A DNA stretch of 64,000 bases from Algibacter amylolyticus (GCF_014202225.1 NZ_JACHGE010000001.1:477320-541319), one strand, 5' to 3'; shown: positions 41,288 to 50,681, numbered from the stretch's first letter. Notes: a model not told the origin generated them from the letters alone. Program-made: numbers and translations.

Positions 41288-42628
41288 ATGAACTGGGAGC
41301 AACTTTTATCCTTAAAACGCTTTGGCGACACAAGTAAACGTATACGTAAAGAACAAGACGAAACCCGTTTGGGCTTCGAGGTAGATTACGACCGTGTTAT
41401 TTTCTCATCGGAGTTTAGGAGTTTACAAGATAAAACGCAAGTTATCCCATTATCTGAAACCGATTTTGTACACACGCGCTTAACGCACAGTTTAGAGGTT
41501 AGCGTAGTGGGTCGATCGTTAGGCAGACGCGTAGGGCAAAAGTTATTAGAAAAGCATCCGCATTTACAAAGCTCACTTGGGTATCAAGCCAACGATTTTG
41601 GAGCTATAGTAGCAGCTGCAGCATTGGCTCACGATATTGGAAATCCACCTTTTGGACATTCTGGAGAAAAGGCTATTGGCGAGTTTTTTAAAACAGGCGA
41701 GGGTAAAACATTTAAATCTGAATTAACCGATAAGGAATATCAAGATTTATGCGATTTTGAGGGTAATGCTAACGGATTTAAAATCTTAACCGAAGATAGA
41801 GCAGGTCGTCTTGGTGGACTCCGCTTAAGCTACGCCACACTTGGGGCATTTATGAAATATCCAAAAGAGTCGTTACCAAAAAGGCCAACAAAACATATAG
41901 CCGATAAAAAATATGGCTTTTTCCAAAGTGAAAAAGAAGCCTTTCTAGATGTTGTAAAGGAACTCGGGTTAACTAAACGAAATGAAACCGATTTAAGCTA
42001 CGCCAGACATCCATTAACCTATTTGGTAGAAGCTGCAGATGATATTTGCTACACCATTATCGATTTTGAAGATGGTATTAACCTCGGTCTCATTCAAGAA
42101 GAATTTGCCCTAGAATATCTTTCTAAAATAATTAGGCACACCATTAGGCCCGAAAACTATTATGCCCTTTCTACCAAGGAAGATCGTGTAGGTTATTTGC
42201 GTGCCCTTGCCATTGGTTCGCTTATTAACGAGGCTGTCGATATTTTTATGGCCAACGAAGATGCCATTTTAAACGGAAATTTCGATTGCGCATTGCTCGA
42301 TAAAAGTAAATACGATGCACAAATAAAAGATATTATTAAAATAAGTGTTGATAATATCTATCAATCTACCGAGGTTGTCGATAAAGAAATTGCGGGTTAT
42401 GGCGTAATAAACACACTATTAAAAACTTATACCAAGGCCGTAAACAACTGTTTTAATAACTCTGGTTCCAATTACGATAAGCTTATTTTAAAAGGCTTGC
42501 CAAAAAACATAAAAGTTGAGGATTCCAGTTTATACAACCGTTTATCAAGCGTATGTTATTATGTGTCTTTACTGTCCGATAGTAAAGCTATTTTAGATTA
42601 CAAGAAGATAAAGGGGATTAGTTTTTAA
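41288..42628 (+). CDS. dgt: Deoxyguanosinetriphosphate triphosphohydrolase
   Basis: 446 residues. The HD metal-binding set is complete: LTHSLEVSVVG (His) near 75 and AALAHDIGNPPFGHSGE with the His-Asp pair near 118. LVEAADDICYTIIDFEDG near 250 is another family signature. It hydrolyses dGTP, or dNTPs in general, to nucleoside and triphosphate and so regulates dNTP pools. It is the first plus-strand gene after the phosphate block, divergent from the CarboxypepD_reg-like gene. The following 281-bp gap holds nothing that I can assign. Confidence 0.95.
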   Translation: MNWEQLLSLKRFGDTSKRIRKEQDETRLGFEVDYDRVIFSSEFRSLQDKTQVIPLSETDFVHTRLTHSLEVSVVGRSLGRRVGQKLLEKHPHLQSSLGYQANDFGAIVAAAALAHDIGNPPFGHSGEKAIGEFFKTGEGKTFKSELTDKEYQDLCDFEGNANGFKILTEDRAGRLGGLRLSYATLGAFMKYPKESLPKRPTKHIADKKYGFFQSEKEAFLDVVKELGLTKRNETDLSYARHPLTYLVEAADDICYTIIDFEDGINLGLIQEEFALEYLSKIIRHTIRPENYYALSTKEDRVGYLRALAIGSLINEAVDIFMANEDAILNGNFDCALLDKSKYDAQIKDIIKISVDNIYQSTEVVDKEIAGYGVINTLLKTYTKAVNNCFNNSGSNYDKLILKGLPKNIKVEDSSLYNRLSSVCYYVSLLSDSKAILDYKKIKGISF

Positions 42629-42909
42629 ATTTATGATTCCTAATTTTTTATAGAATTACTGGAAAAGTTTATGTGTTATTCTTATCGGCATTCGTTTAGA
42701 AATAACGTTGTAGGAGCTAAAATAGAACAGCTTTTACTATTTAAATTATGCTGGTTTTTATAAAAATAAAACTACTATAGCGTTATCTAGAAACAAGTCA
42801 TGCTAAGTTAAATTAATTCGTATATTTACAATTGTAATAATACACTATCTCCCTATGGTTTATTAATTATTGAATAGCAAAGTACTAATCATTAATATAA
42901 TAAATCATT

Positions 42910-44496
42910 ATGATCAATTCTACTTTCAAACCATGTACTCTTATTTATTCTCAAATTAGTTGTTATTCTAAAGCACTATTTCTATTTATTTTTTTAAGTG
43001 CTACTTTGGTGGCCGCTCAAACACACACTTTTACTAGTTTTAATGTAGGTACGGTTACCAGCGGAACAACAGGTACATCCGTCGCATTACCAACTGCAGG
43101 CGTTACTGGAAATTATTTAATTTACGAAATATCTGCCGACTTTGCAGGAACAGGCTCAGGAACTACTGCTTGGTCAGAAGAAATTCAAATGGAATTGAAT
43201 GATGGTGGTACTGTTATATTTTCAGAAGTTTCCAAGTCAACATCAGGATTTATGAGTAACGATAGCCCAACAACTTTATATTGGACCGGAATATTAAACA
43301 AGGCATATGTAGGCGGCGATAATTTAACAATACGCTTTTTCAGTTCGTTTAATGATGCGTTGGGGCCATACACCTCTAATATAACCAATGTAAATGTTAA
43401 TATTACAGAAGCAAACCCTTATGCTATTGCAAGTTTCGATGTAGGTACTGTTACTAGTGGAACAGCAGGTACGTCTGTTCCGGTAACTACAACAGGAATT
43501 ACAGGTAATTATTTAATTTACCAAATATCAGCTGATTTTGCGGGAACAGGAACCGGAACTACCGCTTGGTCAGAAGAAATTCAAATGGAATTGAATGATG
43601 GTGGTACTGTTATATTTTCAGAAGTTGCCAAGTCAACATCAGGATCAATGGGTAACGATAGCCCTACAACCTTGTTTTGGACCGGAATACTAAATAAAGA
43701 ATATGTAGGTGGCGATAATTTAACAATACGCTTTTTCAGTTCGTTTAATGATGCGTTGGGACCTTACACATCCAATATAAGTAACGTAAACATAAATATT
43801 GCAGAGGCAAACCCTTACGCTTTTGCAAGTTTCGATGTAGGAACAGTTACAAGCGGAACAACAGGCACGTCTGTAGCAGTTGCTACCACAGGAGTTACGG
43901 GCGATTATTTATTGTATCAAATATCAGCCGATTTTGCAGGGACCGGATCAGGAACCACAGCTTGGTCAGAAGAAATTCAAATGGAATTGAATGATGGCGG
44001 TACTGTTATATTTAAAGAAGTTGCCAAATCGACATCAGGCTCAATGGGTAGCGATAGCCCTACAACCTTATACTGGACTGGATTTTTAAATAAAGAGTAT
44101 TCAGGAGGCGACAATTTAACAATACGCTTTTTTAGTTCGTATAATGTTGATGGTCCATACACCTCAAACATATCCAATGTAAATGTCGTTTTAGCGAATT
44201 TAGATAATTCGACTTTAACTGTTAATGCTTTGGATAACAACAGTAAATTTAGTGTATATCCCGTACCGTTTGAAAACGAGTTGTTTATAGATTATTCTTT
44301 CGATTACCAAACCGATGTTGCAATTCAAGTATACGATCTTAAGGGCGCATTAGTAGAAAGTGTAGTAAACAAAAACTATACAAGTCAATCTCAAGCTAAA
44401 AGCAAATTAGATTTAACAGCATATAGAAACCAGATGTTTTTTGTAAAACTAATTACCAACAAGGGTGTTAGCGTAAAAAAAATCATGTCTAAATAA
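42910..44496 (+). CDS. T9SS-secreted protein with three 132-residue repeats
   Basis: 528 residues. A long signal region (MINSTFKPCTLIY to LFIFLSATLVAAQ) leads to three tandem 132-residue repeats starting near 43036, 43432 and 43828, each 396 bp apart. Each includes FDVGTVTSGT, DFAGTGSGTTAWSEEIQME, GGDNLTIRFFSSFNDALGPY and SNVN. The C-terminus (about 450-528: SVYPVPFENELFIDYSF and VKLITNKGVSVKKIMSK) is a type A T9SS sorting domain. It should be released or anchored at the cell surface by gliding-type secretion. The repeats are almost identical in DNA, indicating recent duplication or gene conversion. Binding partner unknown. Confidence 0.93.
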   Translation: MINSTFKPCTLIYSQISCYSKALFLFIFLSATLVAAQTHTFTSFNVGTVTSGTTGTSVALPTAGVTGNYLIYEISADFAGTGSGTTAWSEEIQMELNDGGTVIFSEVSKSTSGFMSNDSPTTLYWTGILNKAYVGGDNLTIRFFSSFNDALGPYTSNITNVNVNITEANPYAIASFDVGTVTSGTAGTSVPVTTTGITGNYLIYQISADFAGTGTGTTAWSEEIQMELNDGGTVIFSEVAKSTSGSMGNDSPTTLFWTGILNKEYVGGDNLTIRFFSSFNDALGPYTSNISNVNINIAEANPYAFASFDVGTVTSGTTGTSVAVATTGVTGDYLLYQISADFAGTGSGTTAWSEEIQMELNDGGTVIFKEVAKSTSGSMGSDSPTTLYWTGFLNKEYSGGDNLTIRFFSSYNVDGPYTSNISNVNVVLANLDNSTLTVNALDNNSKFSVYPVPFENELFIDYSFDYQTDVAIQVYDLKGALVESVVNKNYTSQSQAKSKLDLTAYRNQMFFVKLITNKGVSVKKIMSK

Positions 44497-44518
44497 ATTA
44501 TTTTAAATATAAGTGTTT

Positions 44519-44618
44519 GGGCGCCTGCCGGCAGGCAGGTTACCACAAGGGTCGGGCTTTCACTACTCAATCCCGCCTTAGGGCGGGGATTTCAAACATG
44601 GCGTTCAATCCCTAACGC
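44519..44618 (-). repeat. Copy of the GCGTTA...AACGC repeat with nested CAGG palindrome
   Basis: Same blocks as at 15487-15576: GGGCG, TTACCACAAGGGTCGGGCT, TTCACTACTCAATC, CATGGCGTTCAATCCCTAACGC. Between GGGCG and TTACC the palindromic CCTGCCGGCAGGCAGG (44524-44539) is inserted, a unit related to 21886-21905. It lies between the T9SS gene (+) and the propeller kinase (-). Confidence 0.85.
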
Positions 44619-44674
44619 ACATATCTACCAATATCTTGTTTTTATTACAGTTATTATGTTATACTAAAGGTTAA

Positions 44675-47600
44675 TTAGTTTTTTACTTCCGGAAGACTAA
44701 CAATAAACGCTGTTCCTTCACCTAATTTACTAACTATGCTAATAGAACCTTCAAGGTTTTCAACCAGTGTTTTTACAATAGCCAAACCTAAACCATGAGA
44801 ACTCTCGCCCTCGGTTGGTCGTGCCGATAGTTTTTGAAACATTTTAAATGCCTTGTTTTTATCGGTATCAGACATACCAGGACCATAATCCTTAAAAGTA
44901 ATAACTATAAAACCATTACTAGACTTTGTCAATAAATCAATATGGCTTCCTCGTTTCGAAAACTTAATAGCATTGGTCATTAAATTATCAAAAATACGAC
45001 CCACCAATTTTTTGTCTGCATGAATTTTAAGAGGTGCTTTAGCGATATACTTTCTTAGCTTTTGCTCTTTTTTCTGTAGTCTGGTTATATAACTTTTTTC
45101 CCATTCTTCAATAAATTCAGAAAGGTCAAAATCTTCAGAATCCACTCTCGTTTCTGGGTGGTTTACGTTACTCATTATAAGTAAATCTGTAATTAAGCTA
45201 TTTCCACTTTCAACAGATTCATTAATATAACCAATATATGTTTTTTGTTCTTCATCTAAATTTTCGTTGTCTTCCAGTAAATGGCTAAGGCCATAAATAT
45301 TGTTTAAAGGCCCTCGCAAATCATGGGCTATAATTCCAATAATCCCATCCTTTTCTCTATGTAACTCCTCTAATTCTTTATTGTTTTCTAGCAGCTCTTT
45401 GGTTTGTTTCGATACTTCCTTTTGCAAGAAGGCTTCTCTTCTCTTTAATGCTGTTACGCGTAAATAAAAAATTGTAAAAATAGACCCAAAAAATAGGAGG
45501 ACACTAAGTATTTTAAACCAAAGTGTTCCCCACCAAGGTGGTTTTATTTTTATAATTAGTGTTGTTGGTTCTTCATTCCAAACACCTTCATTGTTAGAGC
45601 CTTTTATTTTTAATACGTATTTTTTTGGATCTAAATTTGTAAAGGTAAGATCGTGTTTGTTGCCATATTCCACCCAATCATCATTAAATCCTTCTAATTT
45701 ATACTGGTATCTATTAAGTGGCGAATTAGTATATTCTAAAGCTGCAAATTCAAAAGTTAAGTTGTTTTGGTCATACAGCAAGTCTATAGAGGTCAATTCA
45801 GGGAAACTTTTATCAAAAACTATAGTTTTATTATTAACCTTAATATCTGTAAAAACAACTTCTGGTATGTACGGATTAGTTTTTAAATCATTAGGGTTAA
45901 AAATTGTAAATCCCGTTGTTCCTCCTACCAATAAATAGCCATCCAACCCTTGTGCATGACCTCCCATATCTAGAATGTTATTTTCAGGAACTGTTATGTT
46001 TTTAAATTCCATATTACTTGGGTTTACTCTAGTTAACCCATTGGTGGTTGTTAGCCAAATATTACCATCAATACCCCGTAAAATGCCATAGATAACATCA
46101 CTAGGTAGGCCTTCATTTATGCCGTAGTTTTCAAAATTTTCAGAAACCGGATTAAATATTGATAAGCCACTCCTGGTTCCAATCCATATTTTATTACTAC
46201 TATCGCGGTATAAAGAACGAATTTTATTGCCAACAATGCAGTTTTCGCAACCTTCAGTATAATCCCATAATTTATAGGTATGGGTTTTGGTGTTTAGTAA
46301 AATCAATCCTCTGTTACTACCAATCCATACTTCTGTTTCAGAATGTTTTAATACACAGTTTACATATAGATTAAGTAAAGGTTTTTCTGCGATATTTTTT
46401 GGATATATTGTTTTAAACTCGTTAGTTACTGTGTTGTAGGAAAGTATGCCAGTTCCTATGGTACCAAGCCATAATATGCCATCTTCTGGCTCATAAATAG
46501 TTTCAATGTGACGTATTTTAGTTGCTAACGGATTATTGGCAAAATCCTTTGCCAATATAAATCGGTCTTGTTTTTGGTGATATTTATACAGTGCGCCGCC
46601 TTGTGTAGCTACCCACAAATCTTTATTTTTAGAACGGTAAATAGCTCGTATTTTTGGTTTTTTGGCATCGGCTTTATAATTAAAGTCTTTTATGTAATTT
46701 TTGAATAAATTAGATGCAGGGTTAAATCGACTTAGGCCATTGCTAGTCCCAATCCATACGGTACCGTTGGCATCTTGATGCATAGCCCTAACATCATTAT
46801 TTATTAACGAATTACTATTGTTGCTGTCGTATTCCCAATGTTTAAAAATGAGGTTTTTTAAATTGAATTTATTCAATCCGTTTCCTCGTGTGGCTATCCA
46901 AATGTTTTTAGATTTGTCAACAAGTACATCTTGTACTAAATTATTGCCAATTTTATAATCGGAGTTTCCATCGGCTTTGTAAATAGAAACATGGTTTGTG
47001 CCTATTTTGTAGTGTATTAAACCATTACCATTTGTACATAGCCAAATCCCTCCATTATTATCATTATAAAGGCTCCATATATAAACGTTTTCTACTAAAT
47101 TTTTATCGTTAATATCTTCTATAGGAATGTTTTCATAGGTTTCGGTTAGCGTATTTAATAATGCAATGCCATTATCTGTGGCTACATAAAGGGTGCCTTC
47201 ATGGAAATCTAAATCATGTATAAAATCTGATGGTAATCGATGTTCTCCATTGTAATTTAAATGAGGTTTGGTAAATTCTCCGCTCTCAGGGTTAAAGTAA
47301 TAAAGTCCATAAAATTCATCGCCTATCCAAAGGTTTCCCTTATGATCTTCTACGATACCTTTAATAGAATATTTACATGTTTCGCACGTATTAGGTTGCA
47401 ACCAACTTTTAAAAGTCATGGTTGTAGGGTCCAATGAATTTAAACCGTTTTTTGTGGCCACCCAAAGTCTAGACTTGCTGTCTTGGTATATTTGATTTAC
47501 AATGTTACTGCTTATGGACGTTGCATCGTTTGTGTTTTGCTCCAAACGTGTTATAACATCTGTAGTTGTATTGTAAAGGTTTAACCCACCACCACTGGTT

Positions 47601-47911
47601 CCAATCCATATATTTCCATTAGAGTCTTCTAATAAATTAGTTATCAAATTATCAGAAATGGTATTGGTGTTGTTAGCATCGTACTTGAATATTTTAAACT
47701 GATAACCGTCGTATCTATTTAATCCATTGTTGGTGCCTATCCAAATAAAGCCTTTTGAGTCTTGAATAATATTATTAGGATAATTGGATGAAAGCCCTTT
47801 CTCAATACCAATTTGCTCTAAGAATTTATTATTAGACTGAGCATTAAGGCTAGTAATTATTAGTGTGTAGAATATTATAGTAAAAAATATTCTACTTAAA
47901 AAATGTGCCAT
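44675..47911 (-). CDS. Beta-propeller sensor histidine kinase without receiver
   Basis: 1078 residues. Signal peptide (MAHFLSRIFFTIIFYTLIITSLNAQ), then about 14 Reg_prop blades across 30-700 (repeated GFIWIGTNNGLNRYD-like units), a Y_Y_Y domain (about 705-785), one membrane helix (about 795-815), a HisKA with His863 in AHDLRGPLNN, and an HATPase (NLMTNAIKFSKRG, DYGPGMSD, SHGLGLAIV). Classic hybrid systems of this kind also have a receiver and AraC output; this protein ends after the kinase, so it needs a separate partner. The ligand is probably a polysaccharide fragment in related proteins; not known here. Confidence 0.94.
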   Translation of the reverse strand: MAHFLSRIFFTIIFYTLIITSLNAQSNNKFLEQIGIEKGLSSNYPNNIIQDSKGFIWIGTNNGLNRYDGYQFKIFKYDANNTNTISDNLITNLLEDSNGNIWIGTSGGGLNLYNTTTDVITRLEQNTNDATSISSNIVNQIYQDSKSRLWVATKNGLNSLDPTTMTFKSWLQPNTCETCKYSIKGIVEDHKGNLWIGDEFYGLYYFNPESGEFTKPHLNYNGEHRLPSDFIHDLDFHEGTLYVATDNGIALLNTLTETYENIPIEDINDKNLVENVYIWSLYNDNNGGIWLCTNGNGLIHYKIGTNHVSIYKADGNSDYKIGNNLVQDVLVDKSKNIWIATRGNGLNKFNLKNLIFKHWEYDSNNSNSLINNDVRAMHQDANGTVWIGTSNGLSRFNPASNLFKNYIKDFNYKADAKKPKIRAIYRSKNKDLWVATQGGALYKYHQKQDRFILAKDFANNPLATKIRHIETIYEPEDGILWLGTIGTGILSYNTVTNEFKTIYPKNIAEKPLLNLYVNCVLKHSETEVWIGSNRGLILLNTKTHTYKLWDYTEGCENCIVGNKIRSLYRDSSNKIWIGTRSGLSIFNPVSENFENYGINEGLPSDVIYGILRGIDGNIWLTTTNGLTRVNPSNMEFKNITVPENNILDMGGHAQGLDGYLLVGGTTGFTIFNPNDLKTNPYIPEVVFTDIKVNNKTIVFDKSFPELTSIDLLYDQNNLTFEFAALEYTNSPLNRYQYKLEGFNDDWVEYGNKHDLTFTNLDPKKYVLKIKGSNNEGVWNEEPTTLIIKIKPPWWGTLWFKILSVLLFFGSIFTIFYLRVTALKRREAFLQKEVSKQTKELLENNKELEELHREKDGIIGIIAHDLRGPLNNIYGLSHLLEDNENLDEEQKTYIGYINESVESGNSLITDLLIMSNVNHPETRVDSEDFDLSEFIEEWEKSYITRLQKKEQKLRKYIAKAPLKIHADKKLVGRIFDNLMTNAIKFSKRGSHIDLLTKSSNGFIVITFKDYGPGMSDTDKNKAFKMFQKLSARPTEGESSHGLGLAIVKTLVENLEGSISIVSKLGEGTAFIVSLPEVKN

Positions 47912-48172
47912 TTTATCAATCTATTTGTAATAAAAATAGTAAAATATTAATCAATTCTATGAGTAAACACCCTTTTTTAAAGTGGTTTCGTAGCTTTTAA
48001 GACTAATTTGTATATTTTATGTTATTGGTCGATTAAATAAATGTCTACATTTTAAAATATCCCGGATTTTCCATGAGTTAGTAATCCCTTATGTGAGTTT
48101 GTTATAATAAAACTGGTTATTAAGCGCTGAAGGAAATTAAATAATTTAAATAAAATAGTTGGGAAGCAATTG

Positions 48173-49927
48173 TTAGGAAAGTTCACTAAAAATCGACTTC
48201 AAGCTTTCAACATCCAAACCTACAGATTCCTGAAGTTCGGCTAAAGTACCCTGTTCCACAAAATCATCAGGAATCCCCAATGTTTTAATAGTATTTTTAT
48301 AACCATTTTCAGAAGTAAACTCTAAAATAGCACTTCCAAATCCGCCTTTAATAGTATGGTCTTCAACGGTAACAACAGTCCCATAAGTTTTAAAAATGGT
48401 ATGAAGCAAATTTTCATCTAAAGGTTTTACAAAACGCATATCGTAATGCGAAACATTTAAATCTTTTATGGCTTCGGAAACATTTTGCGCCATAGTGCCA
48501 ATGCTTAAAACAGCAAGTTTGTTTCCTTTATTAAGGGTAACTCCTTTACCAATCTCAATTTTAGAAAATGGTTGTTTCCAATCTATAGTAACACCACGTC
48601 CTCTTGGGTATCGAATCGCAATAGGTTGCTTTAAACCTAATTGCGCAGTGTACATTATGTTACGTAACTCTATCTCGTTTTTTGGCGCAAATATGATGAG
48701 GTTCGGGATGCAACGTAAATAACTTAAATCGAAAACGCCGTGGTGTGTAGCACCATCTTCACCAACCAAACCAGCACGATCTAAACAAAAAATAACGGGT
48801 AGTTTTTGTATGGCTACATCGTGTATTATTTGATCGTAAGCACGTTGTAAAAACGTGGAGTAGATATTACAAAACGGTATTAAACCTTGTGTCGCCATTC
48901 CTGCGGCTAGAGTTACGGCATGTTGTTCGGCAATGCCAACATCGAAAGCGCGATCTGGAATTTGCTCCATCATGTATTTTAAGGAGCTTCCTGTGGGCAT
49001 TGCAGGTGTAATACCTACAATGTTTTTATTTAGTTTTGCTAATTCTACAATGGTGTGTCCAAAAACATCTTGGTATTTTGGTGCTTGAATTTGGGTAGAT
49101 TTAATAGGTAAGTCGCCAGTTTTAGCATCAAATTTTCCTGGAGCGTGGTACTTAACTTGGTCGGCTTCGGCTTGTTTTAAACCTTTACCTTTTGTAGTAA
49201 TAATGTGCAAAAACTTTGGGCCTTTTACGGTTTTTAAACGTTCTAACTCTTTAATGACTTCATCTAAATTGTGGCCATCAATAGGTCCGGAATAGTCAAA
49301 ATTTAAGGCTTCAAAAATATTATCTTGTTTTTGGGTGCCTTTTTTTACGTTTGTTAAATACATTTTTAATGCGCCAACACTTGGGTCTATGCCAATGGCG
49401 TTATCATTTAAAATAACTAACAAGTTAGCATTTGTAACGCCTGCATGATTTAAACCTTCAAAAGCCATTCCGCTAGCAATGGAAGCATCTCCAATTACTG
49501 CAATATGGTGTTTGTTATCGCCTTTTAATTGTGAGGCAATTGCCATTCCTAAGGCTGCAGATATTGAGGTAGAAGAATGCCCGACACCAAAAGTATCATA
49601 TATGCTTTCTTCTCGTTTTGGGAATCCGCTAATGCCTCCAAGTTGGCGGTTGGTATGAAAATTGTCTCTTCGACCTGTTAAAATTTTATGTCCGTAGGCT
49701 TGGTGACCAACATCCCAAATAAGTTGGTCTGTTGGTGTGTTAAAAACATAATGCAAGGCTATGGTAAGTTCAACAACACCTAAACTAGCTCCTAAATGCC
49801 CTTCTTTTGTAGCGACAATATTAATGATGAATTCGCGTAGCTCTTTGGCAAGTTGAGTTAGGTCTTTTTGGTTTAAAAGACGGAGTTCTTTAGGGGTGTT
49901 AATTTGTTTTAATAGACTTTTTTGCAC
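48173..49927 (-). CDS. dxs: 1-deoxy-D-xylulose-5-phosphate synthase
   Basis: 584 residues from GTG 49927; no ATG is found before a conserved start region, and the TTG at 49942 lies within the -7 box. It condenses pyruvate and glyceraldehyde-3-phosphate to DXP, the first step of the MEP isoprenoid path, using thiamine diphosphate. Signatures are HQAYGHKILTGR, GVGHSSTSISAALG, GDASIASGMAFEGLNHAG (with GDA instead of the usual GDG) and FDVGIAEQHAVTLAAGMA with the catalytic Glu. Length is normal for Bacteroidota. It is divergent from tadA with a 39-bp spacer and little leader. Confidence 0.93.
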   Translation of the reverse strand: MQKSLLKQINTPKELRLLNQKDLTQLAKELREFIINIVATKEGHLGASLGVVELTIALHYVFNTPTDQLIWDVGHQAYGHKILTGRRDNFHTNRQLGGISGFPKREESIYDTFGVGHSSTSISAALGMAIASQLKGDNKHHIAVIGDASIASGMAFEGLNHAGVTNANLLVILNDNAIGIDPSVGALKMYLTNVKKGTQKQDNIFEALNFDYSGPIDGHNLDEVIKELERLKTVKGPKFLHIITTKGKGLKQAEADQVKYHAPGKFDAKTGDLPIKSTQIQAPKYQDVFGHTIVELAKLNKNIVGITPAMPTGSSLKYMMEQIPDRAFDVGIAEQHAVTLAAGMATQGLIPFCNIYSTFLQRAYDQIIHDVAIQKLPVIFCLDRAGLVGEDGATHHGVFDLSYLRCIPNLIIFAPKNEIELRNIMYTAQLGLKQPIAIRYPRGRGVTIDWKQPFSKIEIGKGVTLNKGNKLAVLSIGTMAQNVSEAIKDLNVSHYDMRFVKPLDENLLHTIFKTYGTVVTVEDHTIKGGFGSAILEFTSENGYKNTIKTLGIPDDFVEQGTLAELQESVGLDVESLKSIFSELS

Positions 49928-49931
49928 AACG

Positions 49932-49961
49932 CAAAAGTACAAGAATGAATTTGTATTTTTG
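49932..49961. promoter_or_regulatory. Back-to-back -7 boxes of dxs and tadA
   Basis: The minus-strand TACTTTTG (49939-49932) lies 4 bp before the dxs GTG, and the plus-strand TATTTTTG (49954-49961) 5 bp before the tadA ATG. Both transcripts should start at or next to their start codons. Confidence 0.55.
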
Positions 49962-49966
49962 CTATC

Positions 49967-50416
49967 ATGATAGAACCTTTTGACGATACTTATTTTATGA
50001 AGAAAGCGCTACAGGAGGCTGAAGCTGCTTTTGAACAAGGTGAAATTCCTGTTGGTGCTGTAATTACTATTGATAATAGAGTAATTGCTCGCGGACATAA
50101 CTTAACCGAAACATTAACGGATGTTACGGCTCATGCCGAAATGCAAGCCATAACTGCGGCCTCTAATTTTTTGGGTGGTAAATATCTTAATAAATGTACC
50201 TTGTATGTAACGTTAGAGCCTTGCCAAATGTGTGCGGGCGCGTTGTATTGGAGTCAGATTTCTAAAATAGTTTATGGTGCTAGAGATGAAGCTCGTGGTT
50301 GCATTAATTTAAATACCAAGTTGCATCCTAAAACTGAAATTTCTGGGGGTGTATTGGCTGAGGAGGCTTCGGCGCTTATGAAACGATTTTTTGTTGAGAA
50401 ACGGAATTTGAATTAG
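49967..50416 (+). CDS. tadA: tRNA-specific adenosine deaminase
   Basis: 149 residues, normal length. It converts A34 of tRNA-Arg to inosine for wobble decoding. The zinc and catalytic motif is complete: HAEMQA (His and Glu near 56-58) and PCQMCAGA near 85. YFMKKALQEAEAAFEQGEIPVGAVI at the N-terminus is the TadA signature. ATG 49967 is preferred over the internal Met11 because relatives share the residues before it. It diverges from dxs. Confidence 0.96.
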   Translation: MIEPFDDTYFMKKALQEAEAAFEQGEIPVGAVITIDNRVIARGHNLTETLTDVTAHAEMQAITAASNFLGGKYLNKCTLYVTLEPCQMCAGALYWSQISKIVYGARDEARGCINLNTKLHPKTEISGGVLAEEASALMKRFFVEKRNLN

Positions 50417-50427
50417 AATATAAATTT

Positions 50428-50530
50428 ACACCTCCCTTAAGGAAACTGTTGCCTTAAAAAAAACGAATACTTGTTATAATTATTTAGCGCATGAGTTTCC
50501 CCTCTAATAAGAGGGGATTAAGGGGTGTGT
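50428..50530. repeat. MITE-like inverted repeat
   Basis: ACACCTCCCTTAAGG at 50428 and GGATTAAGGGGTGTGT at its other end (to about 50530) are near-complementary ends of a 103-bp element; inside, CCCCTC/GAGGGG forms a further hairpin. It shares the gap 50417-50681 with the repeat at 50581. Confidence 0.6.
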
Positions 50531-50580
50531 TGTTTTAGGATGCTAAATACATGTTAATTGTGCACTGTCTTTTGCTGACT

Positions 50581-50676
50581 AACCCGCGTTAGGGATTGAA
50601 CGGTTTGTTTGAAATCCTTTTTGCTTTTCACAAAAAGATTGAGTAGTGAAAGCCCGACCCTTTTCGGGGAACGCCC
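50581..50676 (+). repeat. Best-preserved copy of the GCGTTA...AACGC repeat
   Basis: It reads CCCGCGTTAGGGATTGAACGG, GAAATCCTTTTTGC, AAAAAGATTGAGTAGTGAAAG, CCCGACCC and GGGGAACGCCC. GCGTT and AACGC ends are complementary, and the AAATCCTTTTTG and CAAAAAGATT parts form an inner stem. It ends 5 bp from the stop of the 50682 gene, so the element may serve as its terminator. Confidence 0.85.
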
Positions 50677-50681
50677 AAATT

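Noticed and set aside
43036-44220. Regularly spaced direct repeats, as in a CRISPR or satellite array
   Set aside because: The unit is 396 bp, in frame and protein coding, with no spacers.
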